Of a stretch of DNA of 64,000 nucleotides, positions 1 through 10,424 are shown in pieces. The notes under the pieces are model-generated. The model was not told where the DNA came from and searched no databases. It saw nothing but the letters and a program-made list of their open reading frames with translations. The position numbers were made by a program, and so were the translations under genes. Source of the DNA: Cryptomeria japonica. Its lineage: Eukaryota; Streptophyta; Pinopsida; Cupressales; Cupressaceae. Within the stretch, counting starts at the first letter, position 1; each line of letters begins with the position of its first letter. The stretch lies in assembly GCF_030272615.1 (NCBI RefSeq), contig NC_081412.1, forward strand, positions 139,762,747-139,826,746. The letters are read 5' to 3'.

Positions 1-1047
1 TTATATACTCAAAAATTATTGAAACTTTTAGAAAGGTCTTTGCATTTTACATTTAAAAATCTTGTCATATTCACATAAGCAGCTCCATTAAGTATCTCTC
101 AAATATAAGCTCCTCACTCTGAAAGTAAAGCTAGACTCCTTCTCTGAATTGCACTCAGCACAATCATATCCTCCTTATTTTCACCAGTTCACAAGCTCAG
201 GCATCCTTCACAGAGCACACACATCTTTTTCAAAACTTTCCACATACATATATGACCATGAACGGAAACATTACTTACACTTTTTGTTCTCATTCAAAAA
301 AATATATCACGAACTAGAACCACCCATAAACTTTTCAGCCTGTCCTCATATGAAACACTCGGAAATTTATTAACAGAATTTTTTTTTTAATCAGCGAATA
401 AAAACACAAACTAAGAATCAGTCAAAAAAAGGTAAGACAGAGGAATATCTCGTGCCACAAATGGTTAGCATCCTCAATTAGAATCCATGAAGTTTGCAAC
501 ATATGAAGTCTCATAGCCACGTTCACCTTTTTTAGCAAATAAAGGTCGGTCATGACTCCTTTATGAAACAACATCCAGCATTGAATAGATACAATGATCT
601 GATTTTCGTCAGAAATACCTAACTTAGAAAACTGTTACAAAGTAAACGCTATTCCCACTTATAGAGGGTGATGATGCATTGTAGGGTGGCCACGATAAAC
701 TCAACACAAAAAACCTTTTCTATTTTTGATCTGACATTTGTCAGTCATCTTGAACAAAACCATTGCCATAGCTGAAATCTTATTGAGTTTACCATTGAAA
801 AAGCAGTTGGTGACATGGCAATCAGACTTGGCCAGAGAAGCTGACAAGAAGCAGGTGAAGTGGACACACAGCCAACTCAAACAAACAACCATGCAGCTCA
901 AGCAAGTAAGCAACCAGCTCAAGTAGACAACCAAGTAGCTCAACCAAGCAACCAAGTAGCTCAACTTAGCAACCAAGTAAGTCAAACAAATAATTGCTAG
1001 ACAACCTTGATCATCATCCTTTGCCATCAATGACAAAATATCCAACA
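1..1047 (+). repeat. Right-hand part of an LTR cut by the window edge
   Basis: The stretch ends with an ATCAATgACaAAAtatcCAACA-like terminus that resembles the end of the solo LTR at 29057-30709. Both copies have CAAGCAACCAG-type short repeats just before the end (here about 885-985). The left end lies outside the window, so neither a target duplication nor the LTR length can be checked. Short open frames here are not convincing genes. Confidence 0.5.
885..985. repeat. Degenerate short tandem repeat of CAAGTAGCTCAACCAAGCAAC type
   Basis: Imperfect copies of a roughly 20-bp unit rich in CAAG, CAACC and CTCAA lie near the end of the LTR fragment. A comparable CAGGCAAGCAACC-rich stretch sits at 30600-30660 near the end of the related solo LTR. 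Confidence 0.55.
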
Positions 1048-2188
1048 CCCTAAAAGACCATTTCGGAAAACAATATAAATCAAATGAAACTCCTTTTAAA
1101 ATACTCGATTCACACATCCAAAAAATATAAAAATAAAATAATTATGGATGACCACAAAGGGCTGTAACAGTGACACCACAGGGTTGGCAAAGGCGGTTTT
1201 GATTGCACTTGGCCAAGGTAGTTTTGTTAAACTTACTTACAAAGACAATCTTATTGCATATCATGCAGAGTGAGATGGGATGGAATTATCCTGAAAATCC
1301 TCGTTGATAAAATCCTGCACACTCAACATGCACAGCATGAAAGATTGCAGTCGAAGCATTTAAATAGACAATTACTTTATACATTCAATTGCATCTTTAA
1401 TCAATTCATTTACATGGGATTTCACCATTCATCAGTATGGATAAGTAACTATATTTTATACAATTTAAATGCATTATTAAACTTATTTTAAACATGATAA
1501 AATCTATTGATTTAAATTATAAATTTAGATCCCTGTTAATTCACAATTCACGCTTTAGCACAGATTCACTATTGTAAACAATCAATTCAATATAACTAAT
1601 AAGATTAAGTGCAATAATTTTACATAACTAAAATCTGTGTTTCTCATGATGAATCGAGAATCAACTAATTTAGATATGATCACATTACACATTGTTAATA
1701 TTGTCATACTTATGAATTTAGGGACACAATCATTATTACTATCTAGTAATTAGGTCAACGTTGTGCAACATACAGCAATGTTCACAAGCTGATGGAGTTT
1801 GACATATGCTGAAATACAATTGGGTTTTACATGGTCAAAGACCTGATTTTGTGTTATCCAATCCTATAACTGGTTTATCACTGTAAGTTTGTGAATATTT
1901 AGACAAGCCAAATTTCAACTACAATTATCATATTATGTCTATGTCTGTTTCTGAAAGTGTTCACTACTTTAAAAAGAAACAACGCCATGCTTTAGCAGCA
2001 GAAAATTTCTTTTGTTAATGACTGCTGCAATATCAGAATTATTTTTGCTTTGGGAATTTTCTTGATAACCCTATGTAGTTTTACTGCCTTCAGACATTTC
2101 TATTTTCTACTGTGCATTAGATGTCATTTGATCTAGACTGTAGAGCATGGTGAAGAAGTTTCCTTTCATAACAATAACTATCAGAGGT
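1048..2188. other. Unassigned AT-rich sequence
   Basis: No coding, RNA or repeat structure was recognised between the LTR fragment and the next retrotransposon. If the WD40 gene starts upstream of the window, this is intron sequence. Confidence 0.4.
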
Positions 2189-2236
2189 ATCTGTTGCCTG
2201 TGTTGAATTTTGGATCAGAATTGAAATTGCAGAGAT

Positions 2237-2404
2237 ACAGAGCAATATTTGTGATATTACTGTTCTAATTCAAAAATTATATCAGAGTATATCTCCTGTT
2301 GCTGAAGATATCGATTATATACAGAGCAATATTTGTGATATTACTGTTCTAATTCAAAAATTATATCAGAGTATATCTCCTGTTGCTGAAGATATCGATT
2401 ATGA
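2237..2404. repeat. 84-bp tandem duplication inside the left LTR
   Basis: The block starting ACAGAGCAATATTTGTG at 2237 is repeated almost exactly from 2321. The sister LTR (from about 6791) has a single copy, so the duplication arose after the element inserted. Confidence 0.9.
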
Positions 2405-3837
2405 TAATCGATGTACCTGAGTATGCTAACTCCTCACTGATGAAGCAAGTGTGCACAACAATTTCTACACAGTCAATGTATATATGCACACCAGAATCTT
2501 GACAAGTATTATACGGGTATAAGCAGTATGACCTTCAACAAATAAATTGATTATTTATGTTTGCTCACAGTATAAATATCACAGTATGTATATATCGCAT
2601 TCAGTATATATCAAAGTTCCCAGACTCGGACTCGGCTCGGACTCGGCAAGGCCGACTCGACTCGTGACTCGGCTATGACTCGGCAACGACTCGGCAATGA
2701 CTCGGCAAAATTAAAAAACCCTTGAAATTAAGAGATTTTTAACAATTTAAAACTTGTTTCATGCACCCATTATTGAATAAAGCCCAATTATAATGTGTGC
2801 TAGCTTGTTATGCGATGAAAGGCATGCCGGTAGAGTATCTACTTGTTTGGGGCTTTTGTTTAGTATTTTGTTTGGCCAAATTGAAATTTTGGGAGCACCA
2901 ACATGAGACATCATGAACATCTTCACTTGGAAACTGTAAGGAATGCTTGTGTATGGTAGCATTAAATAGTGTGCTTTTTGAACTTAGGTTTTACCTTGGG
3001 ACTATAGTTGACCTTGGTCTTTCTTGGATCTCTTAGTTTTTAGGCTATATATATGTTGGATGGAAAGGGGAATTGTGAGGCTAGAAGGGTTTGAAAATAT
3101 GCTCCTCAGAGACATGTCCCTTGCCAAAAGTAACCTTGTGCCCCATGGGGGGATTTTTTGGGATGTGGGGATAGGTAGGAAATGTCCCCAACTCACCCCC
3201 TTTTTTCAAAATTTTAAGAAACATCCCTGTTGTGAGGTACTCACACATCGCCCCATTGCAATTGAAGACCCCCACTTTTTGCTTTCTAGGGTTAGCTCTT
3301 TTAGTTTTGTTGTTGGTCGTTTTAGTGTCTTAGTCTTTCCATTGAAGGGATTGAGTTTCTCAAAGGTCATCAAATCAGGTGGATCTCCTCAAGGTGGAGT
3401 GAAGGAGGTTAGGTCAGTTGAGTGATTAGGGGTTAATTAGATCATTCCTAGGGTTTTTGTGTACTATCTGGTCACGCTTCAAGTTGCTAAATCAAACCTT
3501 GGTTGAATGCATAGTGTCCTCCTAGGTCCTGTCCCTTACATCAAGGTCAGAGTGAACTCGCCTTAAAAGTTTGAAATGTCATCCTGATCCTGAGATGGCC
3601 TGAAATTTGACTAAGTCTGGAAATTTGAAGGATCCTCCAAAAATTGGATTTTGCATTATAACTCATGGAGGTCCGAAACCACTCTCAAACATCTTGACAA
3701 TATATATGGAATATAATTTAAAGTATAAGAAAGAGAAAAGACATAAGGAAATGTCACTTATACTTAAATGTTATATTCCATATATGAATCCTGACGGAGA
3801 GACTAACTTGTCAAACAAGTCAAAATATTGACCTGTC

Positions 3838-4125
3838 GTGGCCGAGTCTTGGAGCTTGGACTCGGCGAGTTTTGCCATAACTCGCCTGACTCGCGAGTCA
3901 AGCGAGTTATGGCAAAACTCGCCGAGTCCAAGTCCCGAGTCAGCAAAACTCGCCGAGTTGGCGCGACTCGCCAACTCGGCGAGTTTTGCTGACTCGGGAC
4001 TTGGACTCGGCGAGTTTTACCATAACTCGCCGAGTCCAAGTCCCGAGTCAGCAAAACTCGCCGAGCTTGGCTCGACTCGCCAACTCGGCGAACTTGCCTG
4101 ACTCGCGGTGAGTTTGGGAACTCTG
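3838..4125. repeat. Subterminal palindromes of ACTCGCCGAGT-type motifs
   Basis: Two long imperfect palindromes follow one another. One is centred near 3895 (arms reading CTTGGACTCGGCGAGTTTTG and its complement), the other near 3963 (arms built from GAGTCCAAGTCCCGAGTCAG and its complement, over 40 bp). They form the right subterminal region of the hAT-like element. Open frames read through here come from the short-period repeats and are not genes. Confidence 0.85.
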
Positions 4126-4417
4126 GTATATATATATTGCAAGACGCGAGTCAGGCGAGTTATGGTCAAAACTCGCCGAGTCCAAGTCCCGAGTCAGCAA
4201 AACTCGCCGAGCTTGGCTCGACTCGCCAACTCGGCGAACTTGCCTGACTCGCGGCGAGTTTGGGAACTCTGGTATATATATATTGCAAGATACGAGTCAG
4301 GCGAGTTATGGTCAAAACTCGCCGAGTCCGAGTCCCGAGTCAGCAAAACTCGCCGAGCTTGGCTCGACTCGCCAACTCGGCGAACTTGCCTGACTCGCGG
4401 CGAGTTTGGGAACTCTG
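4126..4417. repeat. 146-bp tandem repeat joining LTR flank and element end
   Basis: The junction CTCTG|GTATATATATATTGCAAGA recurs at 4125, 4271 and 4417, a period of 146 bp. Each added unit contains about 20 bp of the host LTR followed by the inner end of the hAT-like element. The duplication therefore happened after insertion and spans the junction. Confidence 0.85.
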
Positions 4418-4972
4418 GTATATATATATTGCAAGATATATATTGCACACAGTAGTTAATATTCACACAACAATATATATTGCAGCCTTTTTCTTCAAAC
4501 ACACCTAGCAGACGGATCACGTATATCATAGCATGTAAGTGCAGAGATCTTCACGCACAGCTGTCTAGAATTTGCACAGATATATTTTTTGTGTATTGCT
4601 ATTATCTATGCACCACTCTCTCTCACTTTCAGTAATCCCGATCAAGGGATATATAAATGCAAGTCACTGTCAATGAAATGACATTACTTTCAGTTAGGAA
4701 GGAACACGACCATAGACAGAAGGTTGCGATTCACTTAGCAACCCGATAAGAAAATTAACTTAATCGCGTAGAATTAATAATACTTAACAATCGGTTAAGA
4801 TATGAAGAAAACGTATTTAGTAAGACAGCGATTAGGTAAACAAAGTGATAAAACATAATAGTTAGAAAAGATATGAAATCGCTGAAAGCAAGCATAAGAA
4901 ATAATTAAAATGTTAATAGAGGTTGCGACAGCGGTCAGGAGAAAGATATCTCTTGTCGCTATAACATGAACA

Positions 4973-4984
4973 CTCCCTCTTAGC
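4973..4984 (-). other. Polypurine tract of the gag-only element
   Basis: On the minus strand the sequence reads AGCTAAGAGGGAG directly before TGTTCATG, the start of the 3' LTR. The Copia element at the right edge of the window has nearly the same tract at 61375-61392, which links the two lineages. Confidence 0.75.
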
Positions 4985-5009
4985 TAGGGAGGTATTTCTC
5001 ATATATACA

Positions 5010-5305
5010 TGTCATGGAGTCTCTCAATCATGGCATCCACAATGGCTACTCCCATTTGTGGAGAAGAGTTCATCACGGAGTCACTCAACGTGATGTCCAC
5101 CATGGCTACTCCCATGTGCACAAGTGCCCATCACGGAGTCACTTAATGTGATGTCGTCATGGAGTCACTCAACATGACGTCCACCATGGCTACTCCTAGA
5201 GGGTGGATAAACACAAGAAAGAGAATCATCATGGAGTCTCTCAACGTGATGTTGTCATGGAGTCACTCAACATGACATCCACTACGGCTACTCCCAGAGC
5301 GTGGA
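5010..5305. repeat. Degenerate tandem repeat of the GGAGTCACTCAACRTGA type
   Basis: About six partial copies of a unit containing CATGGAGTCACTCAACATG and CCACCATGGCTACTCCCA follow one another between the polypurine tract and the gag gene. No coding role is supported. Confidence 0.75.
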
Positions 5306-5382
5306 AAGAACCACATCTCCGTCTCAGAGATGGACAAGGTCTTTCACCTCAAACTTCTCCATCTCCATCTCAGAAAAAAATT

Positions 5383-5620
5383 GCATTAACAAGGGCTTTC
5401 ACCTCAAATTTCTCCGTCTCAGAGAAAAGTGCATTAACAAGGGCTTTCACCTCAAATTTCTCCGTCTCAGAGAAAAGTGCATTAACAAGGGCTTTCACCT
5501 CAAATTTCTCCGTCTTAGAGAAAAGTGCATTAACAAGGGCTTTCACCTCAAATTTCTCTCTCAGAGAAAAATGCATTAACAAGGGCTTTCACCTTAAATT
5601 TTTCCGTCTTAGAGAAAAAA
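5383..5620. repeat. 48-bp tandem repeat, about five copies
   Basis: Units starting GCATTAACAAGGGCTTTCAC begin at 5383, 5431, 5479, 5527 and 5573 (three steps of 48 bp, then 46). Because 48 is a multiple of 3, the array is open in several frames on both strands, giving 16-residue peptide repeats. None of these frames connects to gag. Confidence 0.9.
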
Positions 5621-5833
5621 AATGCTATAATAACAGATAACACAAATTATTGATTCTAAGCCTCCCTCTCAGCAAGGACTTCAAGTACTAGTATCAACCT
5701 CCTGACCTTCTCATCCAAGGTTGCCTCTGTTGGTTTGTCAGACTCCCTCTGAATGTTAATTCTTCCTCTTTGAAGAAACTGATCGACTTTAGAATAAGAA
5801 ACCTTCTGAATCAACTTTAGAGCTTGGCTCCTT

Positions 5834-6651
5834 CTAAGATGTCCCCATCGCAATTTCCGCAGTAGAAACAAGTTGTGTAGCTCCTAATTTGCAATCTCGA
5901 GCAAAGTGACCATACTTGTCACACCTGAAACACTGAATGTGAGAGAAATCCTTCTTCTTCTTCGGGTCTGGGGCAGAATTTGATTCTCCGTCTCTATTCC
6001 TTTTTCTTCTTTTGCCTCTTTCTCTAGAAGTATGTGTAGCAAGAACTTGATTTTCTACATCATGATGGTTTCGCCCAATTCCTTTTGCTGCCAACCTGGA
6101 CTCTTCTTGAATACAATCAGCTCGAAAACGATCAAACTTGGGCAACTTAGATCTCCCACTGATGCTTTGGATGAAGGGCTCCCAAGATTGGGGAAGACCA
6201 TTTAGTGCCAACATAACAAGATCTCTGTCTGCAATTATGTCCCCAATAACTCTCAACTGATCTCTCAAATCAGCAATCTTCATAAAGAATGAGATGACTG
6301 AATCCTCTATATCCATTTTTACATGGTGAAGTTGTTGTCTCAAAGCAAGGGCTCTGCTGGTGTTGTTGATCTCATACATGCCTTTTAGAGTATCAAACAT
6401 TTCTTTAGCTGACTTCGATTTGGAGATGATCGGTACTAGGTGATTCATCAAAAAGTCTATCAAGATCTTCCTCGCTTTCGTGCCATTTTTCTTCCATTGT
6501 GTTTTCTCAGTCTCATCGGAAGGCTCAGGCACTTCTTTTTCCACGAACTCGAGAATATCATTTTCTTCTAATGCAATTAGAACTCTAAACTTCCAAGAGG
6601 TGAATTAGAGGCACCATCAAGTCTATCTTCAACCTTGAGTCCATTCACCAT
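5834..6651 (-). pseudogene. Copia-type gag with CCHC zinc knuckle, frameshifted
   Basis: The protein would be the nucleocapsid/capsid precursor that packages element RNA into virus-like particles. A probable start is the ATG at 6651-6649, opening MVNGLKVEDRLDGAS. A frameshift near 6600 separates this from the main frame (6544-5834, 236 residues). That frame shows the UBN2-type gag core (RALALRQQLHHVKM, VISFFMKIADLRDQL, LALNGLPQSWEPF), then a basic stretch (RERGKRRKRNR). It ends with a zinc knuckle, CFRCDKYGHFARDC (CX2CX4HX4C), at about 5890-5930. It stops soon afterwards with no protease or integrase. The element could move only with proteins supplied by a relative, and this copy's frameshift makes even its gag doubtful. 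Confidence 0.85.
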
Positions 6652-6742
6652 TTTCGAGACTTGGATAAAACTCCCTTAGATGAGAAGAGGAGATGAATTC
6701 TCTGTTGTTTAAACAAATCTGATCACGATCTTGGTTAAACCC

Positions 6743-6754
6743 GCTTTGATACCA
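6743..6754 (-). other. Primer-binding site for initiator tRNA-Met
   Basis: The minus strand reads TGGTATCAAAGC directly after the 5' LTR. This is the plant initiator methionine tRNA primer site (usual form TGGTATCAGAGC) with one G-to-A difference. Confidence 0.85.
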
Positions 6755-7626
6755 TGTTGAATTTTGGATCAGAATTGAAATTGCAGAGATACAGAGCAAT
6801 ATTTGTGATATTACTGTTCTAATTCAAAAATTATATCAGAGTATATCTCCTGTTGCTGAAGATATCGATTATGATAATCGATATACCTGAGTATGTTAAC
6901 TCCTCACTGATGAAGCAAGTGTGCACAACAATATCTACACAGTCAATGTATATATATACACCAGAATCTTGACAAGTATTATACGGGTATAAGCAGTATG
7001 ACCTTCAACAAATAAATTGATTATTTATGTTTGCTCACAGTATAAATATCGCAGTATGTATATATCGCATTCAGTATATATATATTGCAAGATATATATC
7101 GCACACAGTAGTTAATATTCACACAGCAATATATATTGCAGCCTTTTTCTTCAAACACACCTAGCAGATGGATCACGTATAGCACAGCTTGTAAGTGTAG
7201 AGATCTTCATGCACAGCTGTCTAGAATTTGGACAGATATATTTTGTGTGTATCGCTATTATCTATGCACCACTCTCTCTCTTTCAGTAATCCCGATCAAG
7301 GGATATATAAATATAAGTCACTGTCAATGAAATGGCATGACTTTCAGTTAGGAAGGAACATGACCATAGACAGAAGGTTGTGATTCACTTAGCAACCCGA
7401 TAAGAAAATTAAGTTAATAGCATAGAATTAATAATACTTAACAATCGGTTATGATATGAAGAAAACGTATTTAGTAAGACAGCGATTAGGTAAACAAAGT
7501 GATAAAACATAATAGTTAGAAAATATATGAAATCGCTGACAGCAATCATAAGAAATAATTAAAATGTTAATAGAGGTTGCAACAACGGTCAGGAGAAAGA
7601 TATCTCTTGTCGCTAGAACATCAACA
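6755..7626 (-). repeat. 5' LTR of the gag-only element (uninterrupted copy)
   Basis: This 872-bp copy starts TGTTGAATTTTGG and ends CATCAACA. It holds the empty target site (around 7071-7090) for the hAT-like element found in the sister LTR. Confidence 0.9.
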
Positions 7627-8081
7627 ATCTGAAGTGTAGGGGAAGCATAGGTTTCCTGTTAATTGGCCAAGTCTATTGTTAAAGCTAATCATAAAGCCTG
7701 GCTAGTTTTTAGGTTTTAACATTTTGTTGATTTGGGAACCAACAGTATCAATGATTATTATTTATGGTTCTTTGCATAGTTGGACTACTTGCGACTCGGC
7801 TCGACTCGCCAAGCCCTTGGGAAAAAAACTCGGGAAAAACTCTGCGAAAAACTCGGCAACTTAAAAACACGCTTAAATTTAATAAAAAATGCATTTTTTT
7901 TGCAAAATTTAATGAGAAGATGCATCCAATGAGTCAATAAATGATAACACAAAAGAAACAAGCTGATTCATGATATATTTAAATGCAAAATGTCTACAAA
8001 ATCGCATCCTCATGAGGAATGCTGATGGCTAGAAGCTTGAAAGCAATATAGTAAATAGTTTTTGTAAAACCAAAAGTAAAT

Positions 8082-8371
8082 ACATCATTGCAAATTACAA
8101 TTACAACTTTCTCTTCCCAGCTCTAGCAAAAAGTCGGGAAGAGGTAGAACTAGAGGGTCTAGTCCTAGAAGTCTGCAGTGGGCGTGACTGTGCCTCCTCG
8201 CTCGGTATGGTTGGCTCATCCTCCAGTACATCATTACAAATTACAATTACAACTTTCTCTTCCCAGCTCTAGCAAAAAGTCGGGAAGAGGTAGAACTAGA
8301 GGGTCTGGTCCTAGAAGTCTGCAGTGGGCGTGACTGTGCCTCCTCGCTCGGTATGGTTGGCTCATCCTCCA
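8082..8371. repeat. Direct duplication of about 145 bp
   Basis: The segment from TACATCATTGCAAATTAC through GGTTGGCTCATCCTCC occurs twice in a row with few differences. It duplicates the 3' end of the transposase remnant, including its final stop. Confidence 0.85.
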
Positions 8372-8806
8372 TCCTGGATGAAGCTTTGTCTCCACCTGCT
8401 TCTGGCACTGGCAATGAATCCTCATCCTCCTTAATGTCATCCAGTGTGAAACCAAATCCACCCCCCTCCTTCGTAGCCTACCTCTCCAAATCATTGATGT
8501 CATCCTCTATAAACAATGGAGGCTGCCCTTGTGATATCTAGTCAATGTAAGGATCTATATCATCCAAATCAATTGGACCAGGTAGTGCTTCCTCTACCTT
8601 CCTTATGCGCAACTGAAGATTATATTGCACAAAGACAAGGTCATTGAGGCGTTTTTGAGCTAACTTGCTCCTCTTCTTCATGTTGATGGCCTCAAACAAG
8701 CTCCAATTGTGCTCACAACTAGATGAACTACAAGGTTGACATAAGATTTTGAGGGCAATTTTTTTGAGATTTGGGGTATGTCCACCCAAACTTTTCCACC
8801 AAGCAT
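8247..8806 (-). pseudogene. hAT transposase C-terminal (dimerisation) remnant
   Basis: The minus-strand reading starts at a TTTGCAG splice acceptor (8807-8813) in the position equivalent to exon 3 of the larger hAT gene. The peptide runs AWWKSLGGHTPNLKK, then LCQPCSSSSCEHNWSLFE, then KRLNDLVFVQYNLQLR. This is the conserved hAT dimerisation region. A stop at 8540-8538 follows DDIDPYID. A second in-frame stop lies about 57 bases further on, before a low-complexity tail ending GKRKL. The N-terminal BED finger and the first catalytic aspartates are absent, so no active transposase can come from this copy. Confidence 0.85.
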
Positions 8807-9059
8807 CTGCAAATTAAAATTAGGTTGAGGATAGCACCCCTCATCGAGGTTTGAGGGTGAGAAAGAGAGGGATAGAGAAAGAAACTGACCTGAAAAAACA
8901 AAAGTTAGATAATTTTTTGACATGTTTGGGCCTCTTTTTTTAGTGTTGCCGAGTTTTTTATAGAAACTCGTCAAGTTTTTGTGAAAAACTCGCCAAAAAC
9001 TCGGCGAGTTTTTAACTACTCGCCGAAAACTCGGCGAGTAGTCCAACTATGGTTCTTTG

Positions 9060-10424
9060 CATGATTGTATGCTTGAAGCTACGTGTTTCTTCTTTCCAAT
9101 CTTTCACTCCATGAGAGCATAATGAATTTATTAAATGCAACCAGTGTTGAGAATTCTTGGAGACAAATAGTTGAGCTGGAAATAATTGTAAAAGTATAAT
9201 GTCTGAGTTGTTTCTTAATTGGTTGTGATACCTGTGATAAACAAATTTTGAAAATACAGTATCATAATTTTCAGCAAACTCCTGACAATGCGTGACTTCA
9301 AAAATAGTACTGCCCCATTTTACGTCTACGAATCATTATTGAATTTTCTTTTACCTAGATTAGGGTGGAGATTGACAATCAAGAGCAAAGTATCACTGGT
9401 TGAAAAGAACTATGACGGTCTACTGGAAATTCAAGCAAATTTGGAGAATATGGATGGATGGAAGCGGATTGATGTATGTAAGAAGTGAATTTAGCCTGCA
9501 CTATCATGGACAATAATTTTTGAATCACAATATTTAAGGTAAAACTAGGAAAAGGAAATGATCGAGAAATGTTCTGAAGTAAAATGATGGTCCCAAGGGA
9601 AAATGCAAAATGGTCAGGGAAAAATGGAAATATGGAAAGGCATGTAAAGAATCCAATTGAATGAAATTTAAGGAAATTTCGTAGCTACTTATGAAATGAC
9701 ATATTTATTGCAGTGATAACATCATAACACATAAAAGAAGGAACTCAACCTCTTACAATAATCACTCAGTCACTGTAGCTTCCCAGTTGCAATTCAAACA
9801 AGGCAAGTATTTCCAAACTTGAAGAATGTTAATCAAACAAAATATTAATGCAATCTGCTTTAATAGGTGGTCCTAGTCTTCCAAGGACCAGCAGAGACCC
9901 AGTATCCATTAGGACTTGATAAGCATGATTGATATGCATAACCATTTAGCTATATCCATTTTCTATAAATACTAAAATTTTGGATCTGCACTTATTTTAT
10001 TTTGTCTGTCATTGGTACCACAATAAGATTTAAGAATTTTTCCTCCTACTTACACTACAGATTATCAGAAATAACAATGGTTTCAAATAACATCAAGAAA
10101 TTTCTGGCTGGCTTATTGGTGATTTGCCTACCCATTCCAACTAATACACTTTTAAAGACATTTGTTATCTTTTTTTGTTACTATTTTAGATTTTTTAGCC
10201 AGATGTACAGCTTACATTCTTGCAAGATCCTAATTACCTTGTTGTATTGGATATGTTATCAATTCTTTATCTGCAATGATGCAGGAATCTTCTGAATGAT
10301 ATTAAGTGCAGAGTAAATCTACAGTGTTCATGAACCTTTTTTTGATTCTGTTTAGCCATGCTACTTTCCACTTGTTATGATATTTTACATTTGTAATATT
10401 TTCTAATTTCAAATTTCTTTGCAG
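9060..10424. other. Probable intron sequence upstream of the first visible WD40-gene exon
   Basis: AT-rich unique sequence with short chance open frames and no recognised element. It ends with a pyrimidine-rich stretch and TTTCTTTGCAG, which I take as the acceptor of the exon at 10425. Confidence 0.45.

Larger units (their letters stand above)
2612..4417. mobile_element. Non-autonomous hAT-like element inserted in an LTR
   Basis: Terminal inverted repeats begin CAAAGTTCCCAGACTCGG on the left and read CAGAGTTCCCAAACTCG inward from the right. It is flanked by GTATATAT on both sides (2604-2611 and 4418-4425), an 8-bp duplication as expected for hAT. The sister LTR at 7071-7090 carries the uninterrupted site with GTATATAT once. 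The termini are packed with GACTCGGC/AACTCGCC motifs. No transposase was recognised inside; 2760-3830 holds only unassigned short open frames. The right end was later amplified in tandem, so the original element was probably about 1.5 kb (2612-4125). Confidence 0.85.
2201..4972 (-). repeat. 3' LTR of the gag-only element, interrupted by a hAT-like insertion
   Basis: It is co-linear with the LTR at 6755-7626 except for two additions: a tandem duplication near its left end and the insertion at 2612-4417. It ends in ...TGAACA directly before the purine-rich (minus strand) tract at 4973-4984. Confidence 0.88.
2201..7626 (-). mobile_element. Gag-only (TR-GAG-like) non-autonomous Copia-type LTR retrotransposon
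   Basis: Two direct LTRs (2201-4972 and 6755-7626) start TGTTGAATTTTGG and end in CA on the plus strand. Orientation is minus. A primer-binding site, TGGTATCAAAGC on the minus strand, abuts the right (5') LTR, and a GAGGGAG purine tract abuts the left (3') LTR. The internal region is only 1,782 bp and holds a Copia-type gag with a zinc knuckle but no protease, integrase or reverse transcriptase. That matches the known class of terminal-repeat retrotransposons carrying only GAG. After removing a later 1.8 kb hAT insertion, its 8-bp duplication and an 84-bp internal duplication, the left LTR is 874 bp against 872 bp on the right. The immediate flanks (GCCTG and ATCTG) do not match; ATCTG does occur 7 bp outside the left LTR. 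Confidence 0.88.
7775..9051 (-). mobile_element. Deletion derivative of a hAT element
   Basis: The terminal inverted repeats share the 15 bp CATAGTTGGACTACT, followed by GACTCGGC/ACTCGCC-rich subterminal sequence. The element is flanked by a perfect 8-bp duplication, GTTCTTTG (7767-7774 and 9052-9059). It is 1,277 bp long and keeps only the 3' part of a minus-strand transposase. It belongs to the same broad family as the full hAT at 43510-48264, sharing the CATAG start, ACTCGGC motifs and dimerisation-domain sequence. Confidence 0.9.

Noticed and set aside
3771-4529. Overlapping open frames on both strands
   Set aside because: They arise from short-period ACTCGGC/GAGTC repeats at the end of a hAT-like element and contain no protein signature.
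1-10424. Upstream F-box exon of the WD40 gene
   Set aside because: I searched for an F-box-like exon on the plus strand and found none I could support; it is probably outside the window.
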